Origin: Muricoccus harenae
GTDB taxonomy: Bacteria; Pseudomonadota; Alphaproteobacteria; Acetobacterales; Acetobacteraceae
NCBI RefSeq assembly: GCF_009848505.1
Contig: NZ_WWDL01000028.1
Coordinates: 1 to 64,000, forward strand
Length of the DNA stretch: 64,000 nt
Direction of reading: 5' to 3'
Shown: positions 1 to 8,261 of the stretch, piece by piece
Position numbering within the stretch: position 1 is the first letter of the stretch
Layout of the letters: every line of letters starts with the position of its first letter
Notes under the pieces: model-generated
Told to the model about the DNA's origin: nothing
Database searches by the model: none
What the model saw: only the letters and a program-made list of their open reading frames with translations
Translations under genes and position numbers: made by a program

Positions 1-306
1 GGTGGAGGCGGTACCATCGGTGATGGAGTCGCCGAATCCGACGATCACCCGCCTGCCGCCGAAGCGCCGCCCCTGCCGCCGCCGCCGCCGCCCCAGGCCG
101 ACATCGCGCCCATGCCGAACCGCTCCCTGGAAGCACCACGCCAGCCCTATGCGGGCGACGTCGTGCGGATCCGGCCGGAGTTCATCGAGCCTCGCCGCCT
201 GCCCGATACCCGCGCGCAGCCCGGCAACGACTATACGGAGCGGCAGGACAGCCTGTTCCGGGATCCGGCGCCGGGTGCCCGGCTCCAGATTCCCTTCCGC
301 TACTGA
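1..306 (+). CDS. 3' end of an unrecognised proline-rich protein (partial)
   Basis: The frame is open from the first base of the window to a TGA at 304-306, so this is the C-terminal ~101 residues of a longer gene. The visible part starts with an acidic stretch, then an uninterrupted run of seven or so prolines (coded by a CCG repeat at about 75-96), then a charged, Arg/Pro-rich tail that ends in Phe-Arg-Tyr. I see no catalytic motif. The last seven bases overlap the convergent creatininase gene. An envelope or secreted protein is possible because of the Pro-rich linker, but this is a guess. The function is unknown. Confidence 0.55.
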   Translation, partial: GGGGTIGDGVAESDDHPPAAEAPPLPPPPPPQADIAPMPNRSLEAPRQPYAGDVVRIRPEFIEPRRLPDTRAQPGNDYTERQDSLFRDPAPGARLQIPFRY

Positions 307-1103
307 GGGGCACGCCCGGCCCGCCCGGGCGTCCAGACATCATCAGGCTTCGACCAGAGGAGCGGGTCGCGCAGGCCCCGCGCCAGGGCCTCGGCCATGG
401 CGGCGAGGATGCGTTCGCCCTTCTCCGCCGTCGCGGCGCGCGGATCGCCCAGCACGCCTGTCCCGGGCGCCCGCTCGGCGAAGGACCAGAAGCGCTGAAA
501 GGCGCTGCTACCGACCGAGCGGCTGCCTTCCGAAATTGCACCGGCGATCTTGTCCTGGCGGACCTGGTCAGGCGCGAGGGCGAGCCAGAGGCTCGTCTCC
601 GCCTCGCACGCATGCCTCGTGCCGGATTGGGTCTCGAGGATTCCGGCAATGGCGGCGGCAGCCGCCTGGTGAACTGTCGCGGTCACCACCGGAATGCCCA
701 GCTCCGCGCCCAGTTCGCGCGCGATCACCATCAGCGGCTCGACATTGCCGCCATGGGAATTGGCCAGGAACAGCTTGCGGAAGCCGCAGGCCATGACGGA
801 GCGGGCGACGCAGGCGATCACCGCCTGCATCGTCTTGAAGTCAAGGCTGATCGTGCCGCCGAAAGGAAGGTGATGCTCGCTGATGCCCTGCCACATGGGC
901 GGCAGGACGAGGGCGGGCGCGTCTTCCGTCACCAGCTCCGCCGCCCGGATGCAGGTGGCATGACCGATCAGACTGTCGGTCCAGACCGGCAGGTGCGGGC
1001 CGTGCTGCTCGAGCGCGGCGACGGGCAGGATCACGGCGGCATCGCGTGCCGCCCATTCGTTGATCTCGGCGGCGGTCAGCCGCTCCCAGCGGACCTCCCT
1101 CAT
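300..1103 (-). CDS. Creatininase-family amidohydrolase
   Basis: A 267-residue protein of the creatininase family (creatinine amidohydrolase / mycofactocin-type / FAPy deformylase relatives), which are metal-dependent amide hydrolases of cyclic or formylated amides. The family metal-binding signatures are visible: EQHGPHLP near residue 32, a Trp-Thr-Asp just after it, NSHGGN near residue 114 and the acidic EAE site near residue 167. Length fits the family (about 240-270). The ATG at 1103 overlaps the ftsY stop by four bases, so it is probably translated with ftsY, although no functional link to protein targeting is known. The substrate cannot be told from sequence. Confidence 0.85.
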   Translation of the reverse strand: MREVRWERLTAAEINEWAARDAAVILPVAALEQHGPHLPVWTDSLIGHATCIRAAELVTEDAPALVLPPMWQGISEHHLPFGGTISLDFKTMQAVIACVARSVMACGFRKLFLANSHGGNVEPLMVIARELGAELGIPVVTATVHQAAAAAIAGILETQSGTRHACEAETSLWLALAPDQVRQDKIAGAISEGSRSVGSSAFQRFWSFAERAPGTGVLGDPRAATAEKGERILAAMAEALARGLRDPLLWSKPDDVWTPGRAGRAPQ

Positions 1104-2524
1104 GCCTCAAGCCCCACCAGGGAGCGTGCATAGTCCCGCGCCTCGAAAGGGCGGAGGTCGGCGGCGGATTCACCGACGCCGACGGCATGCACAGGCAGAC
1201 CGAATTCCTGCGCCAGGGCCACGACGACGCCGCCCTTCGCGGAGCCGTCGAGCTTCGTCACGACCAGGCCGGTCACATCCACCATCTCGCGGAACACCTT
1301 GCACTGCTGCACGGCATTCTGGCCGGTGGTGGCGTCCAACACCAGCAGCACGGCATGGGGCACAGCCTCGTCCAGCTTGCGGAGCACGCGGACGACCTTG
1401 CGCAGCTCCTCCATCAGCCCGGCCTTGTTGTGCAGCCGCCCCGCAGTGTCGATCAGCAGGATGTCGGCGCCTTCGGCGCGGGCACGCTGCAGCGCCTCAT
1501 GGGCAAGGCCGGCGGCGTCCGCCCCTTCCTTCGCCGGGGCGACGACGGTGCTGCCGGTGCGCTCGCCCCAGATCTGCAGCTGCTCCACGGCGGCGGCGCG
1601 GAAGGTGTCGCCCGCGGCCATCATCACGCGGCGGCCCTCGGCACGGTAGTTCTGGGCGAGCTTGGCGATGGTGGTGGTCTTGCCCGTGCCGTTCACGCCA
1701 ACCACGAGCACGACATAGGGCTTCTTGTCCCAATCCGGGCGCAGCGGCTGGGCGACAGGGGCGAGGATGGCGGCGATCTCCTCGGCCAGCGCGCCCTTCA
1801 CCTCATCCTCGCCGACCTCCTTGCCGAAGCGGGTGCGGCGGAAGCCCTCGACAATGCGCTGAGCGGCGGGAAGGCCGAGATCGGCGGTGATCAGCGTCTC
1901 CTCCAGCTCCTCCAGCGCCGCCTCGTCCAGGCGGCGCTTGCGAAACAGGCCGGTGAGGTTTTCGGTCAGACGGGCGGTGGAACGGGACAGGCCCGCTTTC
2001 AGGCGGGAGAAGAAGCCGCCGGCCGGGGCAGGCTCAGGAGCGGCCGGTACCACATCCGGCAGGTCCGGTGCGGAGCGCGGCTCCTCGCGGAAGGTCGCGG
2101 GCGCGGAGGGCTCCACGGGCGGTGGCTCGGGCGGCGTCGGCAGGGCAACCCGAAGATCGCCCGCGTCCGGCTCCTCCGGGATGCCGGGCATGACGGGCCC
2201 GGGCGTGCGAGGGAAGTCACCCTCCTCGGCCGGAATGGAGGGTGCGCCGGGCATGGAGAAGCCTGGAACGGGGGAAATTTTGGGCAGGAGGTGGTCAGGC
2301 TGCCGCGCCTGGATGGGGGGCGGCGAGAGTGGGGGATCGCCCGTGCCCGGGTCAGGCTCCGGGACCTGCGCCGGCGGCTCGGGTTCGCGGACAGGAGCCG
2401 GCTCCTCCCGGGGCGGCGGCGCGATGGGCGGGGCTTCGGGCTCGCGCGCGGGTGGAGGAGGCGCCTCGGGCTCGGGCGTGGTGGCGCGGCCGGTCAGCCG
2501 GCCCCAGAGGTCCTTCAGCGCCAT
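1100..2524 (-). CDS. ftsY: Signal recognition particle receptor FtsY
   Basis: FtsY is the SRP receptor GTPase that docks ribosome-SRP complexes at the inner membrane. The 474-residue protein has a long acidic, Pro/Glu-rich N-terminal A-domain (residues 1-165), then the NG domain. The GTPase motifs are clear: G1 GVNGTGKTTT near 276, the DTAGR G3 motif near 360 and TKLDG (G4) near 423, followed by the family GGVV. A strong AGAGAGGA ribosome site sits 7 bases before the ATG at 2524. It is the penultimate gene of the minus-strand run and lies 43 bases after dapF. In many alphaproteobacteria dapF and ftsY flank a tRNA methylthiotransferase gene; that gene is absent here. Confidence 0.97.
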   Translation of the reverse strand: MALKDLWGRLTGRATTPEPEAPPPPAREPEAPPIAPPPREEPAPVREPEPPAQVPEPDPGTGDPPLSPPPIQARQPDHLLPKISPVPGFSMPGAPSIPAEEGDFPRTPGPVMPGIPEEPDAGDLRVALPTPPEPPPVEPSAPATFREEPRSAPDLPDVVPAAPEPAPAGGFFSRLKAGLSRSTARLTENLTGLFRKRRLDEAALEELEETLITADLGLPAAQRIVEGFRRTRFGKEVGEDEVKGALAEEIAAILAPVAQPLRPDWDKKPYVVLVVGVNGTGKTTTIAKLAQNYRAEGRRVMMAAGDTFRAAAVEQLQIWGERTGSTVVAPAKEGADAAGLAHEALQRARAEGADILLIDTAGRLHNKAGLMEELRKVVRVLRKLDEAVPHAVLLVLDATTGQNAVQQCKVFREMVDVTGLVVTKLDGSAKGGVVVALAQEFGLPVHAVGVGESAADLRPFEARDYARSLVGLEA

Positions 2525-2567
2525 CGCTCATCCTCTCTCGTCAGGCTTTCTCGTCGCGGGCGGCGCA

Positions 2568-3398
2568 TCACGCCGGGAAGGCGTCGAGGTCGATCATGCC
2601 GGTGAAGGCGGTCGCGGTGGGGCCCGACATCAGCAGATGCCCGTCATCGCGCCAGGCGATTCGCAGGTCACCGCCCGGGAGCGACACGGTGGCCTCGCGG
2701 GCGGAGAGCCCCCGGCGTGCGGCATTCACCAGGGCGGCGCAGGCGCCGGTGCCGCAGGCGAGGGTCAGGCCCGCTCCGCGCTCCCACACCACCAGGCGCA
2801 GATGGTCCGGCGCCAGAACCTGCACGAAGCCGATATTGGCGCGCTCCGGGAAGAGGGGGGCGTGCTCCAGCAGCGGACCGATGCGGGGGATGTCCAGCGC
2901 GTCCAGCTCGGGCACGAAAAAGGTGGCGTGCGGGTTGCCCATGGAGCAGGCGGCGGGGTCGGAGACACCATCGGCGGAAAGCGGCAGGTGCAGCGTATCC
3001 ATCTCCCGGGCCAACGGCACCTCGCGCCAGCCCAACCTGGCGGGGCCCATATCGACGCGGATGCTGCCGTCCGGCAGGCGCTCGGCGGGCAGGTCGCCGG
3101 CGATGGTGCGGATGGCGACGGCGCCGGAGGCAGCCTCAGTCATCATCAGCTCGGCCACGCAGCGGGTCGCATTGCCGCAGGCGCCGGCCTCGGAGCCGTC
3201 GGGGTTGCGGATGCGCATGAACACATCGGCACCGTCCGTGCCGGGCTCCATCACGATGAACTGGTCGCAGCCGATGCCGGTGCGGCGGTCCGCGATGGCG
3301 GCGGCGCGGGTGGGGGTGATGGGCAGTGGCGCGGCGCGGGCGTCCAGCACGACAAAGTCGTTACCGAGGCCGTGCATCTTGCGGAAAGGGATGATCAT
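2568..3398 (-). CDS. dapF: Diaminopimelate epimerase DapF
   Basis: DapF converts LL- to meso-diaminopimelate, the last step before lysine and the peptidoglycan cross-linking residue, in the cytoplasm. The 276-residue protein begins with the family signature MHGLGNDFV at residues 8-16 and carries both catalytic cysteines: the first in GACGNATRC (near 78) and the second in ACGTGACA (near 219). Length is normal. It sits 81 bases after the dCMP deaminase gene and 43 before ftsY on the same strand, so cotranscription is likely. The start is fixed by the conserved N-terminus. Confidence 0.97.
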   Translation of the reverse strand: MIIPFRKMHGLGNDFVVLDARAAPLPITPTRAAAIADRRTGIGCDQFIVMEPGTDGADVFMRIRNPDGSEAGACGNATRCVAELMMTEAASGAVAIRTIAGDLPAERLPDGSIRVDMGPARLGWREVPLAREMDTLHLPLSADGVSDPAACSMGNPHATFFVPELDALDIPRIGPLLEHAPLFPERANIGFVQVLAPDHLRLVVWERGAGLTLACGTGACAALVNAARRGLSAREATVSLPGGDLRIAWRDDGHLLMSGPTATAFTGMIDLDAFPA

Positions 3399-3479
3399 CG
3401 CGCCGTCGATATAGGCGTCGCAGCGCCGCGCCGGAAGCGGCCAGGGCTGCGCGGGGATGCTCCGGCGTGCATGGTCCGC

Positions 3480-4019
3480 CTATCCGGCGGGTGTCGGCGT
3501 CGGGTCGAGCGTCGTCGCGGCGCCGGCCTCGCCGGGCATCAGCGTGGCGAGGAGGTCTTCCGGAACCGGGTCGAAGCGCAGCCCGGCCTCGGTGAAGAGT
3601 CGCGCCGAGATATGGCCGCGCCGGTCCCATTCGGAGCGCGTGCCGTTGCGCGGTGGCGCCGCCACCACGCGGCGGATGCCGGCTTGGATCGAGAGTACGG
3701 CGCAGTGATTGCAGACGGGCTTGCCCACGACATACAGGGTGCAGCCCCGCGCCTCCCGGCCAGCGAAGAGCAGCGCCGACTGCTCGGCATGCACCATCAT
3801 CTCGAGCTTGGTGGGCTTGTCGGACAGGCGGTCGACGTCGTCCTCCACCCGGCTGGGGAAGCCGTTGAAGCCGGTGGCGACGATGCGGTTCAGCTCCGGT
3901 GCCACCAGCACGGCGCCGACGCGGCCGCGCGGGTCCTTGGACCACTGCCGGATATGCGCGGCCAGGCCGAGATAGCGCCGATCCCAGCGGCCGAGGCCGG
4001 TGTCCTGCTCCTGATTCAT
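3480..4019 (-). CDS. Deoxycytidylate / cytidine deaminase family protein
   Basis: A 179-residue zinc-dependent deaminase of the dCMP deaminase type, which turns dCMP into dUMP for thymidylate synthesis. The zinc-site histidine and catalytic glutamate are in HAEQSAL near residue 77, and the paired cysteines are in PVCNHC near 103. The usual PCxxC is therefore PVCNHC, still giving a Cys-x-x-Cys pair. The frame is open much further upstream, but the ATG at 4019 overlaps the kinase stop by four bases and gives a family-like N-terminus. The C-terminal 30 residues are Ala/Thr/Pro-rich and look disordered. Cytidine-type specificity cannot be excluded. Confidence 0.88.
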   Translation of the reverse strand: MNQEQDTGLGRWDRRYLGLAAHIRQWSKDPRGRVGAVLVAPELNRIVATGFNGFPSRVEDDVDRLSDKPTKLEMMVHAEQSALLFAGREARGCTLYVVGKPVCNHCAVLSIQAGIRRVVAAPPRNGTRSEWDRRGHISARLFTEAGLRFDPVPEDLLATLMPGEAGAATTLDPTPTPAG

Positions 4020-5428
4020 GCCGCCTGCTCCCGCGCGCGCACCACGGTGACGCTGCAGGGCGCCTTCGCCGCCACTTCGCCCGAGACCGAGCCCAGCATG
4101 GTCCGCAGCATCGAATTCGCCCGCGCGCCCATCACAACATGGTCCACCCCGTTCGCCACGGCATAGTCGAGCAGCGCATCGGCGGCATTGGAACCCTCCA
4201 GCACATGAAAGGTGATGCGGCCTTCCTCCAGCCCCAGAGGCGCGGCCCAGTGGCGCAACTCCGCCTGTCGCTGGACGCGGGCGGAGCGGCCTTCCTCGTC
4301 CAGCGGGGCATCGCCGGTCAGGGTGCCGGTCAGCAGCACGTTCAGGCAGGCCACCCGCGCGCCCGGCAGGGTACGGAGGACATTGCTGACGCTGGCGCGG
4401 AGCGCCTCGGCAAGGGGCGCGGTCTGCTCGCGAAGGTCCACAGCGACGGCGATGATCGGCGCCGCATGGGCAGTGGCGGCTGTGCGGGCACGGCGCGGCG
4501 AGCGATCGAGGTTCACGCGGCGCTCCAGCACCCGCAACCAGCTGTCGCGCCGGAGCTTCGTGGCGCGGGGCGTCAGCCGCACGGAATCGGGATTGCGCAG
4601 GTCGAAGGCGAGTTGTGCGGCGGTGGGGTGGCGGCGGGCCGGCTCCACCTCCAGGCAGCGGAGGATGGTCTCCTGCATCCAGGGCGGGCAATCCGGGCGC
4701 AGGCGGCGGGGCGGCACCGGATCGCGCCACAGGCGCTTGCGGACGCCGCTCAGCATCAGCGGCTCGCCGAAGGGGAGGACGCCGGTGACGAACTGGTAGA
4801 GCAGCACGCCCAGGGCGAAGAGGTCGCTGCGCGGCTCGTCCCGCTGCCCCATGGCCTGCTCGGGGGCCATATAGGGCGCGGTGCCGTAGGGGATGTGGAA
4901 CTCCTCCTCGATGAGGTCCGGCAGGTGTCCGTGATGGGAAAGGCCGAAATCCACCAGCACCGCATCGCCGCGCAGCCCGTCCGGGGTGGGGCGGAACAGG
5001 ATGTTGGCGGGCTTCACATCGAGATGGGAGACGCGCTGGCGGTGCAGTGCGGCCAGGGCGAGCGCGACCTTGGCGCCGATCGCCGCCACCTCCTCCACCG
5101 GCAGCGGCAGCTCACGGAGGCGGATCAGGAGGGAGGGGCCCGGAATCCGCTCCATCGCCAGATAGGGCTGCGGCGCCTCGAAGCCTGCCGCCGCGATGAA
5201 GCCCGGGACATGCGGGCCGGTCAGCCGAGGCAGGATCATCTGCTCCATTTCGAAGGAGACAATCTCGGCCCGGTCCCCCAGATCGATGAAGGGGAGCTTC
5301 ACCAGCAGCGGAAAGGGATGGTCTGGGTGGGTCGCCTCGAAGATTGCCGACATGCCGCCCTCGTGCAGCCTGGCGCCGAGGGTGAAGCCATCCAGCCTGT
5401 CGCCCTGGCGCGGGCGCCGATGGGCCAT
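4016..5428 (-). CDS. Ser/Thr protein kinase fused to a universal stress protein domain
   Basis: A 470-residue two-domain signalling protein. Residues 15-285 are a Hanks-type kinase: glycine loop HEGGMS near 22, ATP-anchoring Lys in LLVKLPF (44), catalytic loop HLDVKPANILF with Asp137, DFG at 160-162 and APE at 188-190. The usual HRD arginine is Leu, so it is a non-RD kinase. Residues 322-466 are a UspA domain with the ATP-binding pattern G-x2-G-x9-GS in GARANSMLRTMLGS (435-448). No transmembrane segment is seen, so it is cytosolic. I chose the ATG at 5428, 11 bases after the phosphoesterase stop; the TTG at 5443 would overlap that stop. The substrate is unknown. Confidence 0.9.
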   Translation of the reverse strand: MAHRRPRQGDRLDGFTLGARLHEGGMSAIFEATHPDHPFPLLVKLPFIDLGDRAEIVSFEMEQMILPRLTGPHVPGFIAAAGFEAPQPYLAMERIPGPSLLIRLRELPLPVEEVAAIGAKVALALAALHRQRVSHLDVKPANILFRPTPDGLRGDAVLVDFGLSHHGHLPDLIEEEFHIPYGTAPYMAPEQAMGQRDEPRSDLFALGVLLYQFVTGVLPFGEPLMLSGVRKRLWRDPVPPRRLRPDCPPWMQETILRCLEVEPARRHPTAAQLAFDLRNPDSVRLTPRATKLRRDSWLRVLERRVNLDRSPRRARTAATAHAAPIIAVAVDLREQTAPLAEALRASVSNVLRTLPGARVACLNVLLTGTLTGDAPLDEEGRSARVQRQAELRHWAAPLGLEEGRITFHVLEGSNAADALLDYAVANGVDHVVMGARANSMLRTMLGSVSGEVAAKAPCSVTVVRAREQAA

Positions 5429-5439
5429 CACGCGCGGTC

Positions 5440-6177
5440 TCAACTGCCAGTGAAAAGGCGGGTGGCGAGGCTTGCCGGCAGCCCCGCGCGGCGGATCTTG
5501 GCCGCTGCGGTCTCCACGTCATAGGGCACGCGCATCCAGCGGAGTTCCGATGTCCCAGGGTCCAGCAGCGCGTAGCAGGCGGAGGGATCACCGTCCCGGG
5601 GCTGACCGACGGCGCCCATCACGGCAAGCCAGCGGCGGGCGGGAGCGAGCGGCACCGGGGAGTCGGGGGCGGGGGTGAAGGCGGTGCACTTGTCCGTCGC
5701 GGTCAGGCCGAAGAGGCGCGGGACATGGACATGGCCGCAGATCGTCAGCCGCGCCGGGGTGGCCTCCAGGCTGCGGCGCGCTTCCTCGGCGCTGAAAACA
5801 TAATGCCAATCCTCGGGCGCGGAGGCGTCAGCATGGACGTAGAGGCGGTCCTCCTCAGCATATTCGAGAGGGAGGGTCTTCAGGAAATCGGCGGCATCCG
5901 GGCTGAGCTGCTCGCGGGTCCAGGCCATCGCCTCCCCGGCGCGGCCGTGCAGGGCGGTGCCGCGGCGGAACACCGCCTCATCGTGGTTGCCGAGGATGGC
6001 GACGGCGCCGTCGGCGATACGGGCCATGACGGTGCGGAGGCACCAGGCGGGATCGGCGCCATATCCGACATAGTCGCCGAGGAAGACATAGCGTGTCGCG
6101 CCCGCGCGGTCGGCGTGGTCCAGGCAGGCCGAGAGGGCCTCGCGGTTGGCATGGATGTCGGAGAGGAAGGCAATCAT
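5440..6177 (-). CDS. Calcineurin-like metallophosphoesterase
   Basis: A 245-residue YfcE/Calcineurin-like phosphoesterase. The dinuclear-metal motifs are in order: DIHAN at residues 7-11, GDYVGYG near 34, GNHDE near 63 and GHVH near 146. The start at 6177 places the DIHAN motif where the family has it; the longer upstream extension looks non-coding. It is the first gene of the minus-strand run and is followed at once by the kinase-USP gene. I infer that it may be the phosphatase partner of that kinase, but family members also hydrolyse nucleotides or other phosphodiesters. Confidence 0.85.
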   Translation of the reverse strand: MIAFLSDIHANREALSACLDHADRAGATRYVFLGDYVGYGADPAWCLRTVMARIADGAVAILGNHDEAVFRRGTALHGRAGEAMAWTREQLSPDAADFLKTLPLEYAEEDRLYVHADASAPEDWHYVFSAEEARRSLEATPARLTICGHVHVPRLFGLTATDKCTAFTPAPDSPVPLAPARRWLAVMGAVGQPRDGDPSACYALLDPGTSELRWMRVPYDVETAAAKIRRAGLPASLATRLFTGS

Positions 6178-6332
6178 CTCGGCGGCATCCTGGCGCGAAT
6201 GAGGGGTGGAACGCCAGGATCGGCACAACCCTTGCCCCGCCCTCCCCCATCGCCTATACCGCGCCCCTCCACGCGCACCGGGCTTCTCTGGGCTGCCCGG
6301 CCGTGGTCCCGGCCCCCGCCGCATGGTGCGGC

Positions 6333-6370
6333 CTGTTCCCGAAAGGGGACGGCGCAAGGTGGGGCCGTCC
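6333..6370 (+). promoter_or_regulatory. Two mutually exclusive hairpins in the rpmI leader
   Basis: An 8-bp stem (6333-6340 with 6345-6352, two G-U pairs) closes a GAAA tetraloop. A second perfect 7-bp stem pairs 6347-6353 with 6364-6370. The two share 6347-6352 and cannot form together. They end 25 bases before the rpmI ATG and 13 before its ribosome site. Such an arrangement fits leader regulation of a ribosomal-protein operon, but no known leader family is recognised. Confidence 0.45.
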
Positions 6371-6395
6371 ATCCCCCGACCATGAGGAGGACCAA

Positions 6396-6602
6396 ATGCC
6401 CAAGATGAAGACGACGTCTTCGGCCAAGAAGCGCTTCAAGATCACGGCCACCGGCAAGGTTCTCGCCGGCCCGGGCAAGAAGCGCCACAACCTCTCCGCC
6501 CGTTCGCAGAAGGTGAAGCGCCAGAACCGCGGCAATCAGGTGCTGCGCGATCAGGACGCCAAGACCGTCATGCAGTGGCTGCCCTACGGCCTGCCCCGGT
6601 AA
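6396..6602 (+). CDS. rpmI: 50S ribosomal protein L35
   Basis: L35 is a small basic protein of the large ribosomal subunit. The 68-residue sequence begins MPKMKT, is Lys/Arg-rich throughout and has the family core KKRF and RHNL. Length is normal (about 65). A GAGGAGG ribosome site at 6384-6390 precedes the ATG at 6396. rplT follows after 18 bases and pheST after that, the usual order, but infC is not upstream: the divergent neighbour is a phosphoesterase. Confidence 0.97.
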   Translation: MPKMKTTSSAKKRFKITATGKVLAGPGKKRHNLSARSQKVKRQNRGNQVLRDQDAKTVMQWLPYGLPR

Positions 6603-6620
6603 GCGAGAGGAGACAAATCA

Positions 6621-6989
6621 ATGGCTCGTGTTAAGCGCGGCGTAACCGCCCACGCCCGTCACAAGAAGGTCCTCAAGCTCGCCAAGGGCTATGTGGGTCG
6701 TTCCTCCACCGCCTTCCGCCCGGCTCTCGAGCGGGTCGAGAAGGCGCTGCAGTACGCCTACCGCGACCGCCGCAACAAGAAGCGCGACTTCCGTGGCCTG
6801 TGGATCCAGCGCATCAACGCTGCCTGCCGCGAGAACGGGATCGTCTATTCCCGCTTCATCGCCGGCCTGAAGGCCGCGGGGATCGAGCTGGACCGCAAGG
6901 TGCTGGCCGCGATCGCCTATGACGATGCCACGTCCTTTGCGGCCCTCGTCGAGAAGGCCAAGGCGTCCCTCCCGGCCCAGAACGCCTGA
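6621..6989 (+). CDS. rplT: 50S ribosomal protein L20
   Basis: L20 binds 23S rRNA early in large-subunit assembly and in some bacteria represses its own operon by binding the mRNA leader. The 122-residue protein starts MARVKRGV, followed by [11 protein letters not shown] near 20, both L20 hallmarks. Its length is a few residues above the usual 117-119. A GAGAGGAG ribosome site lies just upstream. It is translated after rpmI and separated from pheS by 182 bases that contain hairpins. Confidence 0.97.
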   Translation: MARVKRGVTAHARHKKVLKLAKGYVGRSSTAFRPALERVEKALQYAYRDRRNKKRDFRGLWIQRINAACRENGIVYSRFIAGLKAAGIELDRKVLAAIAYDDATSFAALVEKAKASLPAQNA

Positions 6990-6998
6990 GTCGAGCGT

Positions 6999-7141
6999 CC
7001 CGCCGCAAGGCGGGGCCCATCATGGCGGCCCGCGAGGGTCGCCACCGAAACGCCGGGGGCCGCTCCCGCCAGGATAATCCTGGCGGCGCGGCCTTCGTCA
7101 TATCAGGCCCGGCCGCAGGACCGATCCGGTCCGCCATGCGG
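6999..7141 (+). promoter_or_regulatory. Three strong hairpins in the rplT-pheS spacer
   Basis: The 182-base spacer has three stems in a row. First, a perfect 6-bp stem with a GCAA tetraloop at 6999-7014, nine bases after the rplT stop. Second, a perfect 9-bp stem with a TAA loop at 7066-7086. Third, a compound stem at 7113-7141: CCGCA pairs with TGCGG outside GGACCG/CGGTCC, with a GCCA bulge and an ATC loop. None is followed by a T run. They could set the relative output of rplT and pheST or mark a processing site. No Phe-rich leader peptide was found. Confidence 0.45.
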
Positions 7142-7171
7142 TCCCCGCCAGGATCAGGATCAGGTTCGGGA

Positions 7172-8254
7172 ATGGCTGACGATCTCGACATGCTGCGCGC
7201 CGACATCGAGGCGGCGATGGCCGGTGCGGAGGACCTGCGCGCGCTGGACGCCGTGCGCGTCGCCGCCCTCGGCAAGAGCGGCCAGGTCACCGGGTTGCTG
7301 AAGGGCCTCGGCGCCCTGCCGCCGGAGGAGCGTCGCGCCCGTGGCGCCGAGGTGAACGTGCTCAAGGGCGAGATCGAGCGCGCCCTTGAGAACCGACGCG
7401 TGACACTGGAGGCCTTCGCCCTCGATGCGAGGCTGGCGGCCGAGCGGATGGACGTGTCCCTCCCCCCGCGTCCCTTTGCGCCCACCGGGCCCGAGGCTGG
7501 CAGCATCCACCCGATCTCCCGCACCATGGAGGAGCTGATCGCGCTCTTTGGCGCAATGGGATTCGCCGTGGCCGAGGGGCCGGATATCGAGGGTGACTGG
7601 CACAACTTCTCCGCCCTCAACATTCCCGAGCATCACCCGGCCCGGCAGGACCACGACACCTTTTATCTGACCCCGCCGGAGGGTGGCCGCCGGCCCGTGC
7701 TGCGCACCCACACCAGCCCCGTGCAGATCCGCACCATGCTGACTCAGGAGCCGCCGATCCGCGTGATCGTGCCCGGCCGCACCTGGCGCGCCGACCATGA
7801 CGCGACGCATTCCCCGATGTTCCATCAGGTCGAGGGGCTGGTGATCGGCCGCGACATCCATATGGGCCATTTGAAGGGCACGCTGATCGACTTCCTGCGC
7901 GCCTTCTTCGGCATCGCCGACCTGCCGGTGCGCTTCCGCAGCAGCTACTTCCCCTTCACTGAGCCCTCCATGGAGGTCGATATCGGCTGGAGCCGGAAGA
8001 CGGGCGAGTTGGGGCAAGGCGGCGACTGGCTGGAGATCCTCGGCAGCGGCATGGTGCATCCCAAGGTACTGGCCAATTGCGGGCTGGATCCCCGGGTGTG
8101 GCAGGGCTTTGCCTTCGGCATGGGGATCGAGCGCATCACCATGCTGAATCATGGCATTCCCGACCTGCGGCCCTTCTACGAGGCCGACCTCCGCTGGCTG
8201 CGGCATTACGCCACCAGCCCGCTTTCCCCCTTCACCCTGCACGACGCGGCCTGA
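7172..8254 (+). CDS. pheS: Phenylalanine-tRNA ligase alpha subunit
   Basis: PheS is the catalytic alpha subunit of the (alpha-beta)2 enzyme that charges tRNA-Phe. The chosen ATG at 7172 gives 360 residues, near the family norm, with an N-terminal coiled coil (1-90) and a class II core. Motif 2 region [12 protein letters not shown] lies near 251 and motif 3 [10 protein letters not shown] near 316. The open frame continues upstream to 7022, but that stretch is hairpin-rich spacer. A CAGGAT/CAGGAT/CAGGTT repeat directly precedes the start, and no good ribosome site is seen. pheT follows after seven bases. Confidence 0.96.
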   Translation: MADDLDMLRADIEAAMAGAEDLRALDAVRVAALGKSGQVTGLLKGLGALPPEERRARGAEVNVLKGEIERALENRRVTLEAFALDARLAAERMDVSLPPRPFAPTGPEAGSIHPISRTMEELIALFGAMGFAVAEGPDIEGDWHNFSALNIPEHHPARQDHDTFYLTPPEGGRRPVLRTHTSPVQIRTMLTQEPPIRVIVPGRTWRADHDATHSPMFHQVEGLVIGRDIHMGHLKGTLIDFLRAFFGIADLPVRFRSSYFPFTEPSMEVDIGWSRKTGELGQGGDWLEILGSGMVHPKVLANCGLDPRVWQGFAFGMGIERITMLNHGIPDLRPFYEADLRWLRHYATSPLSPFTLHDAA

Positions 8255-8261
8255 GGCGACG

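Noticed and set aside
75-96. CCG triplet run as a possible repeat element
   Set aside because: It simply encodes a run of prolines in the partial gene at the window start.
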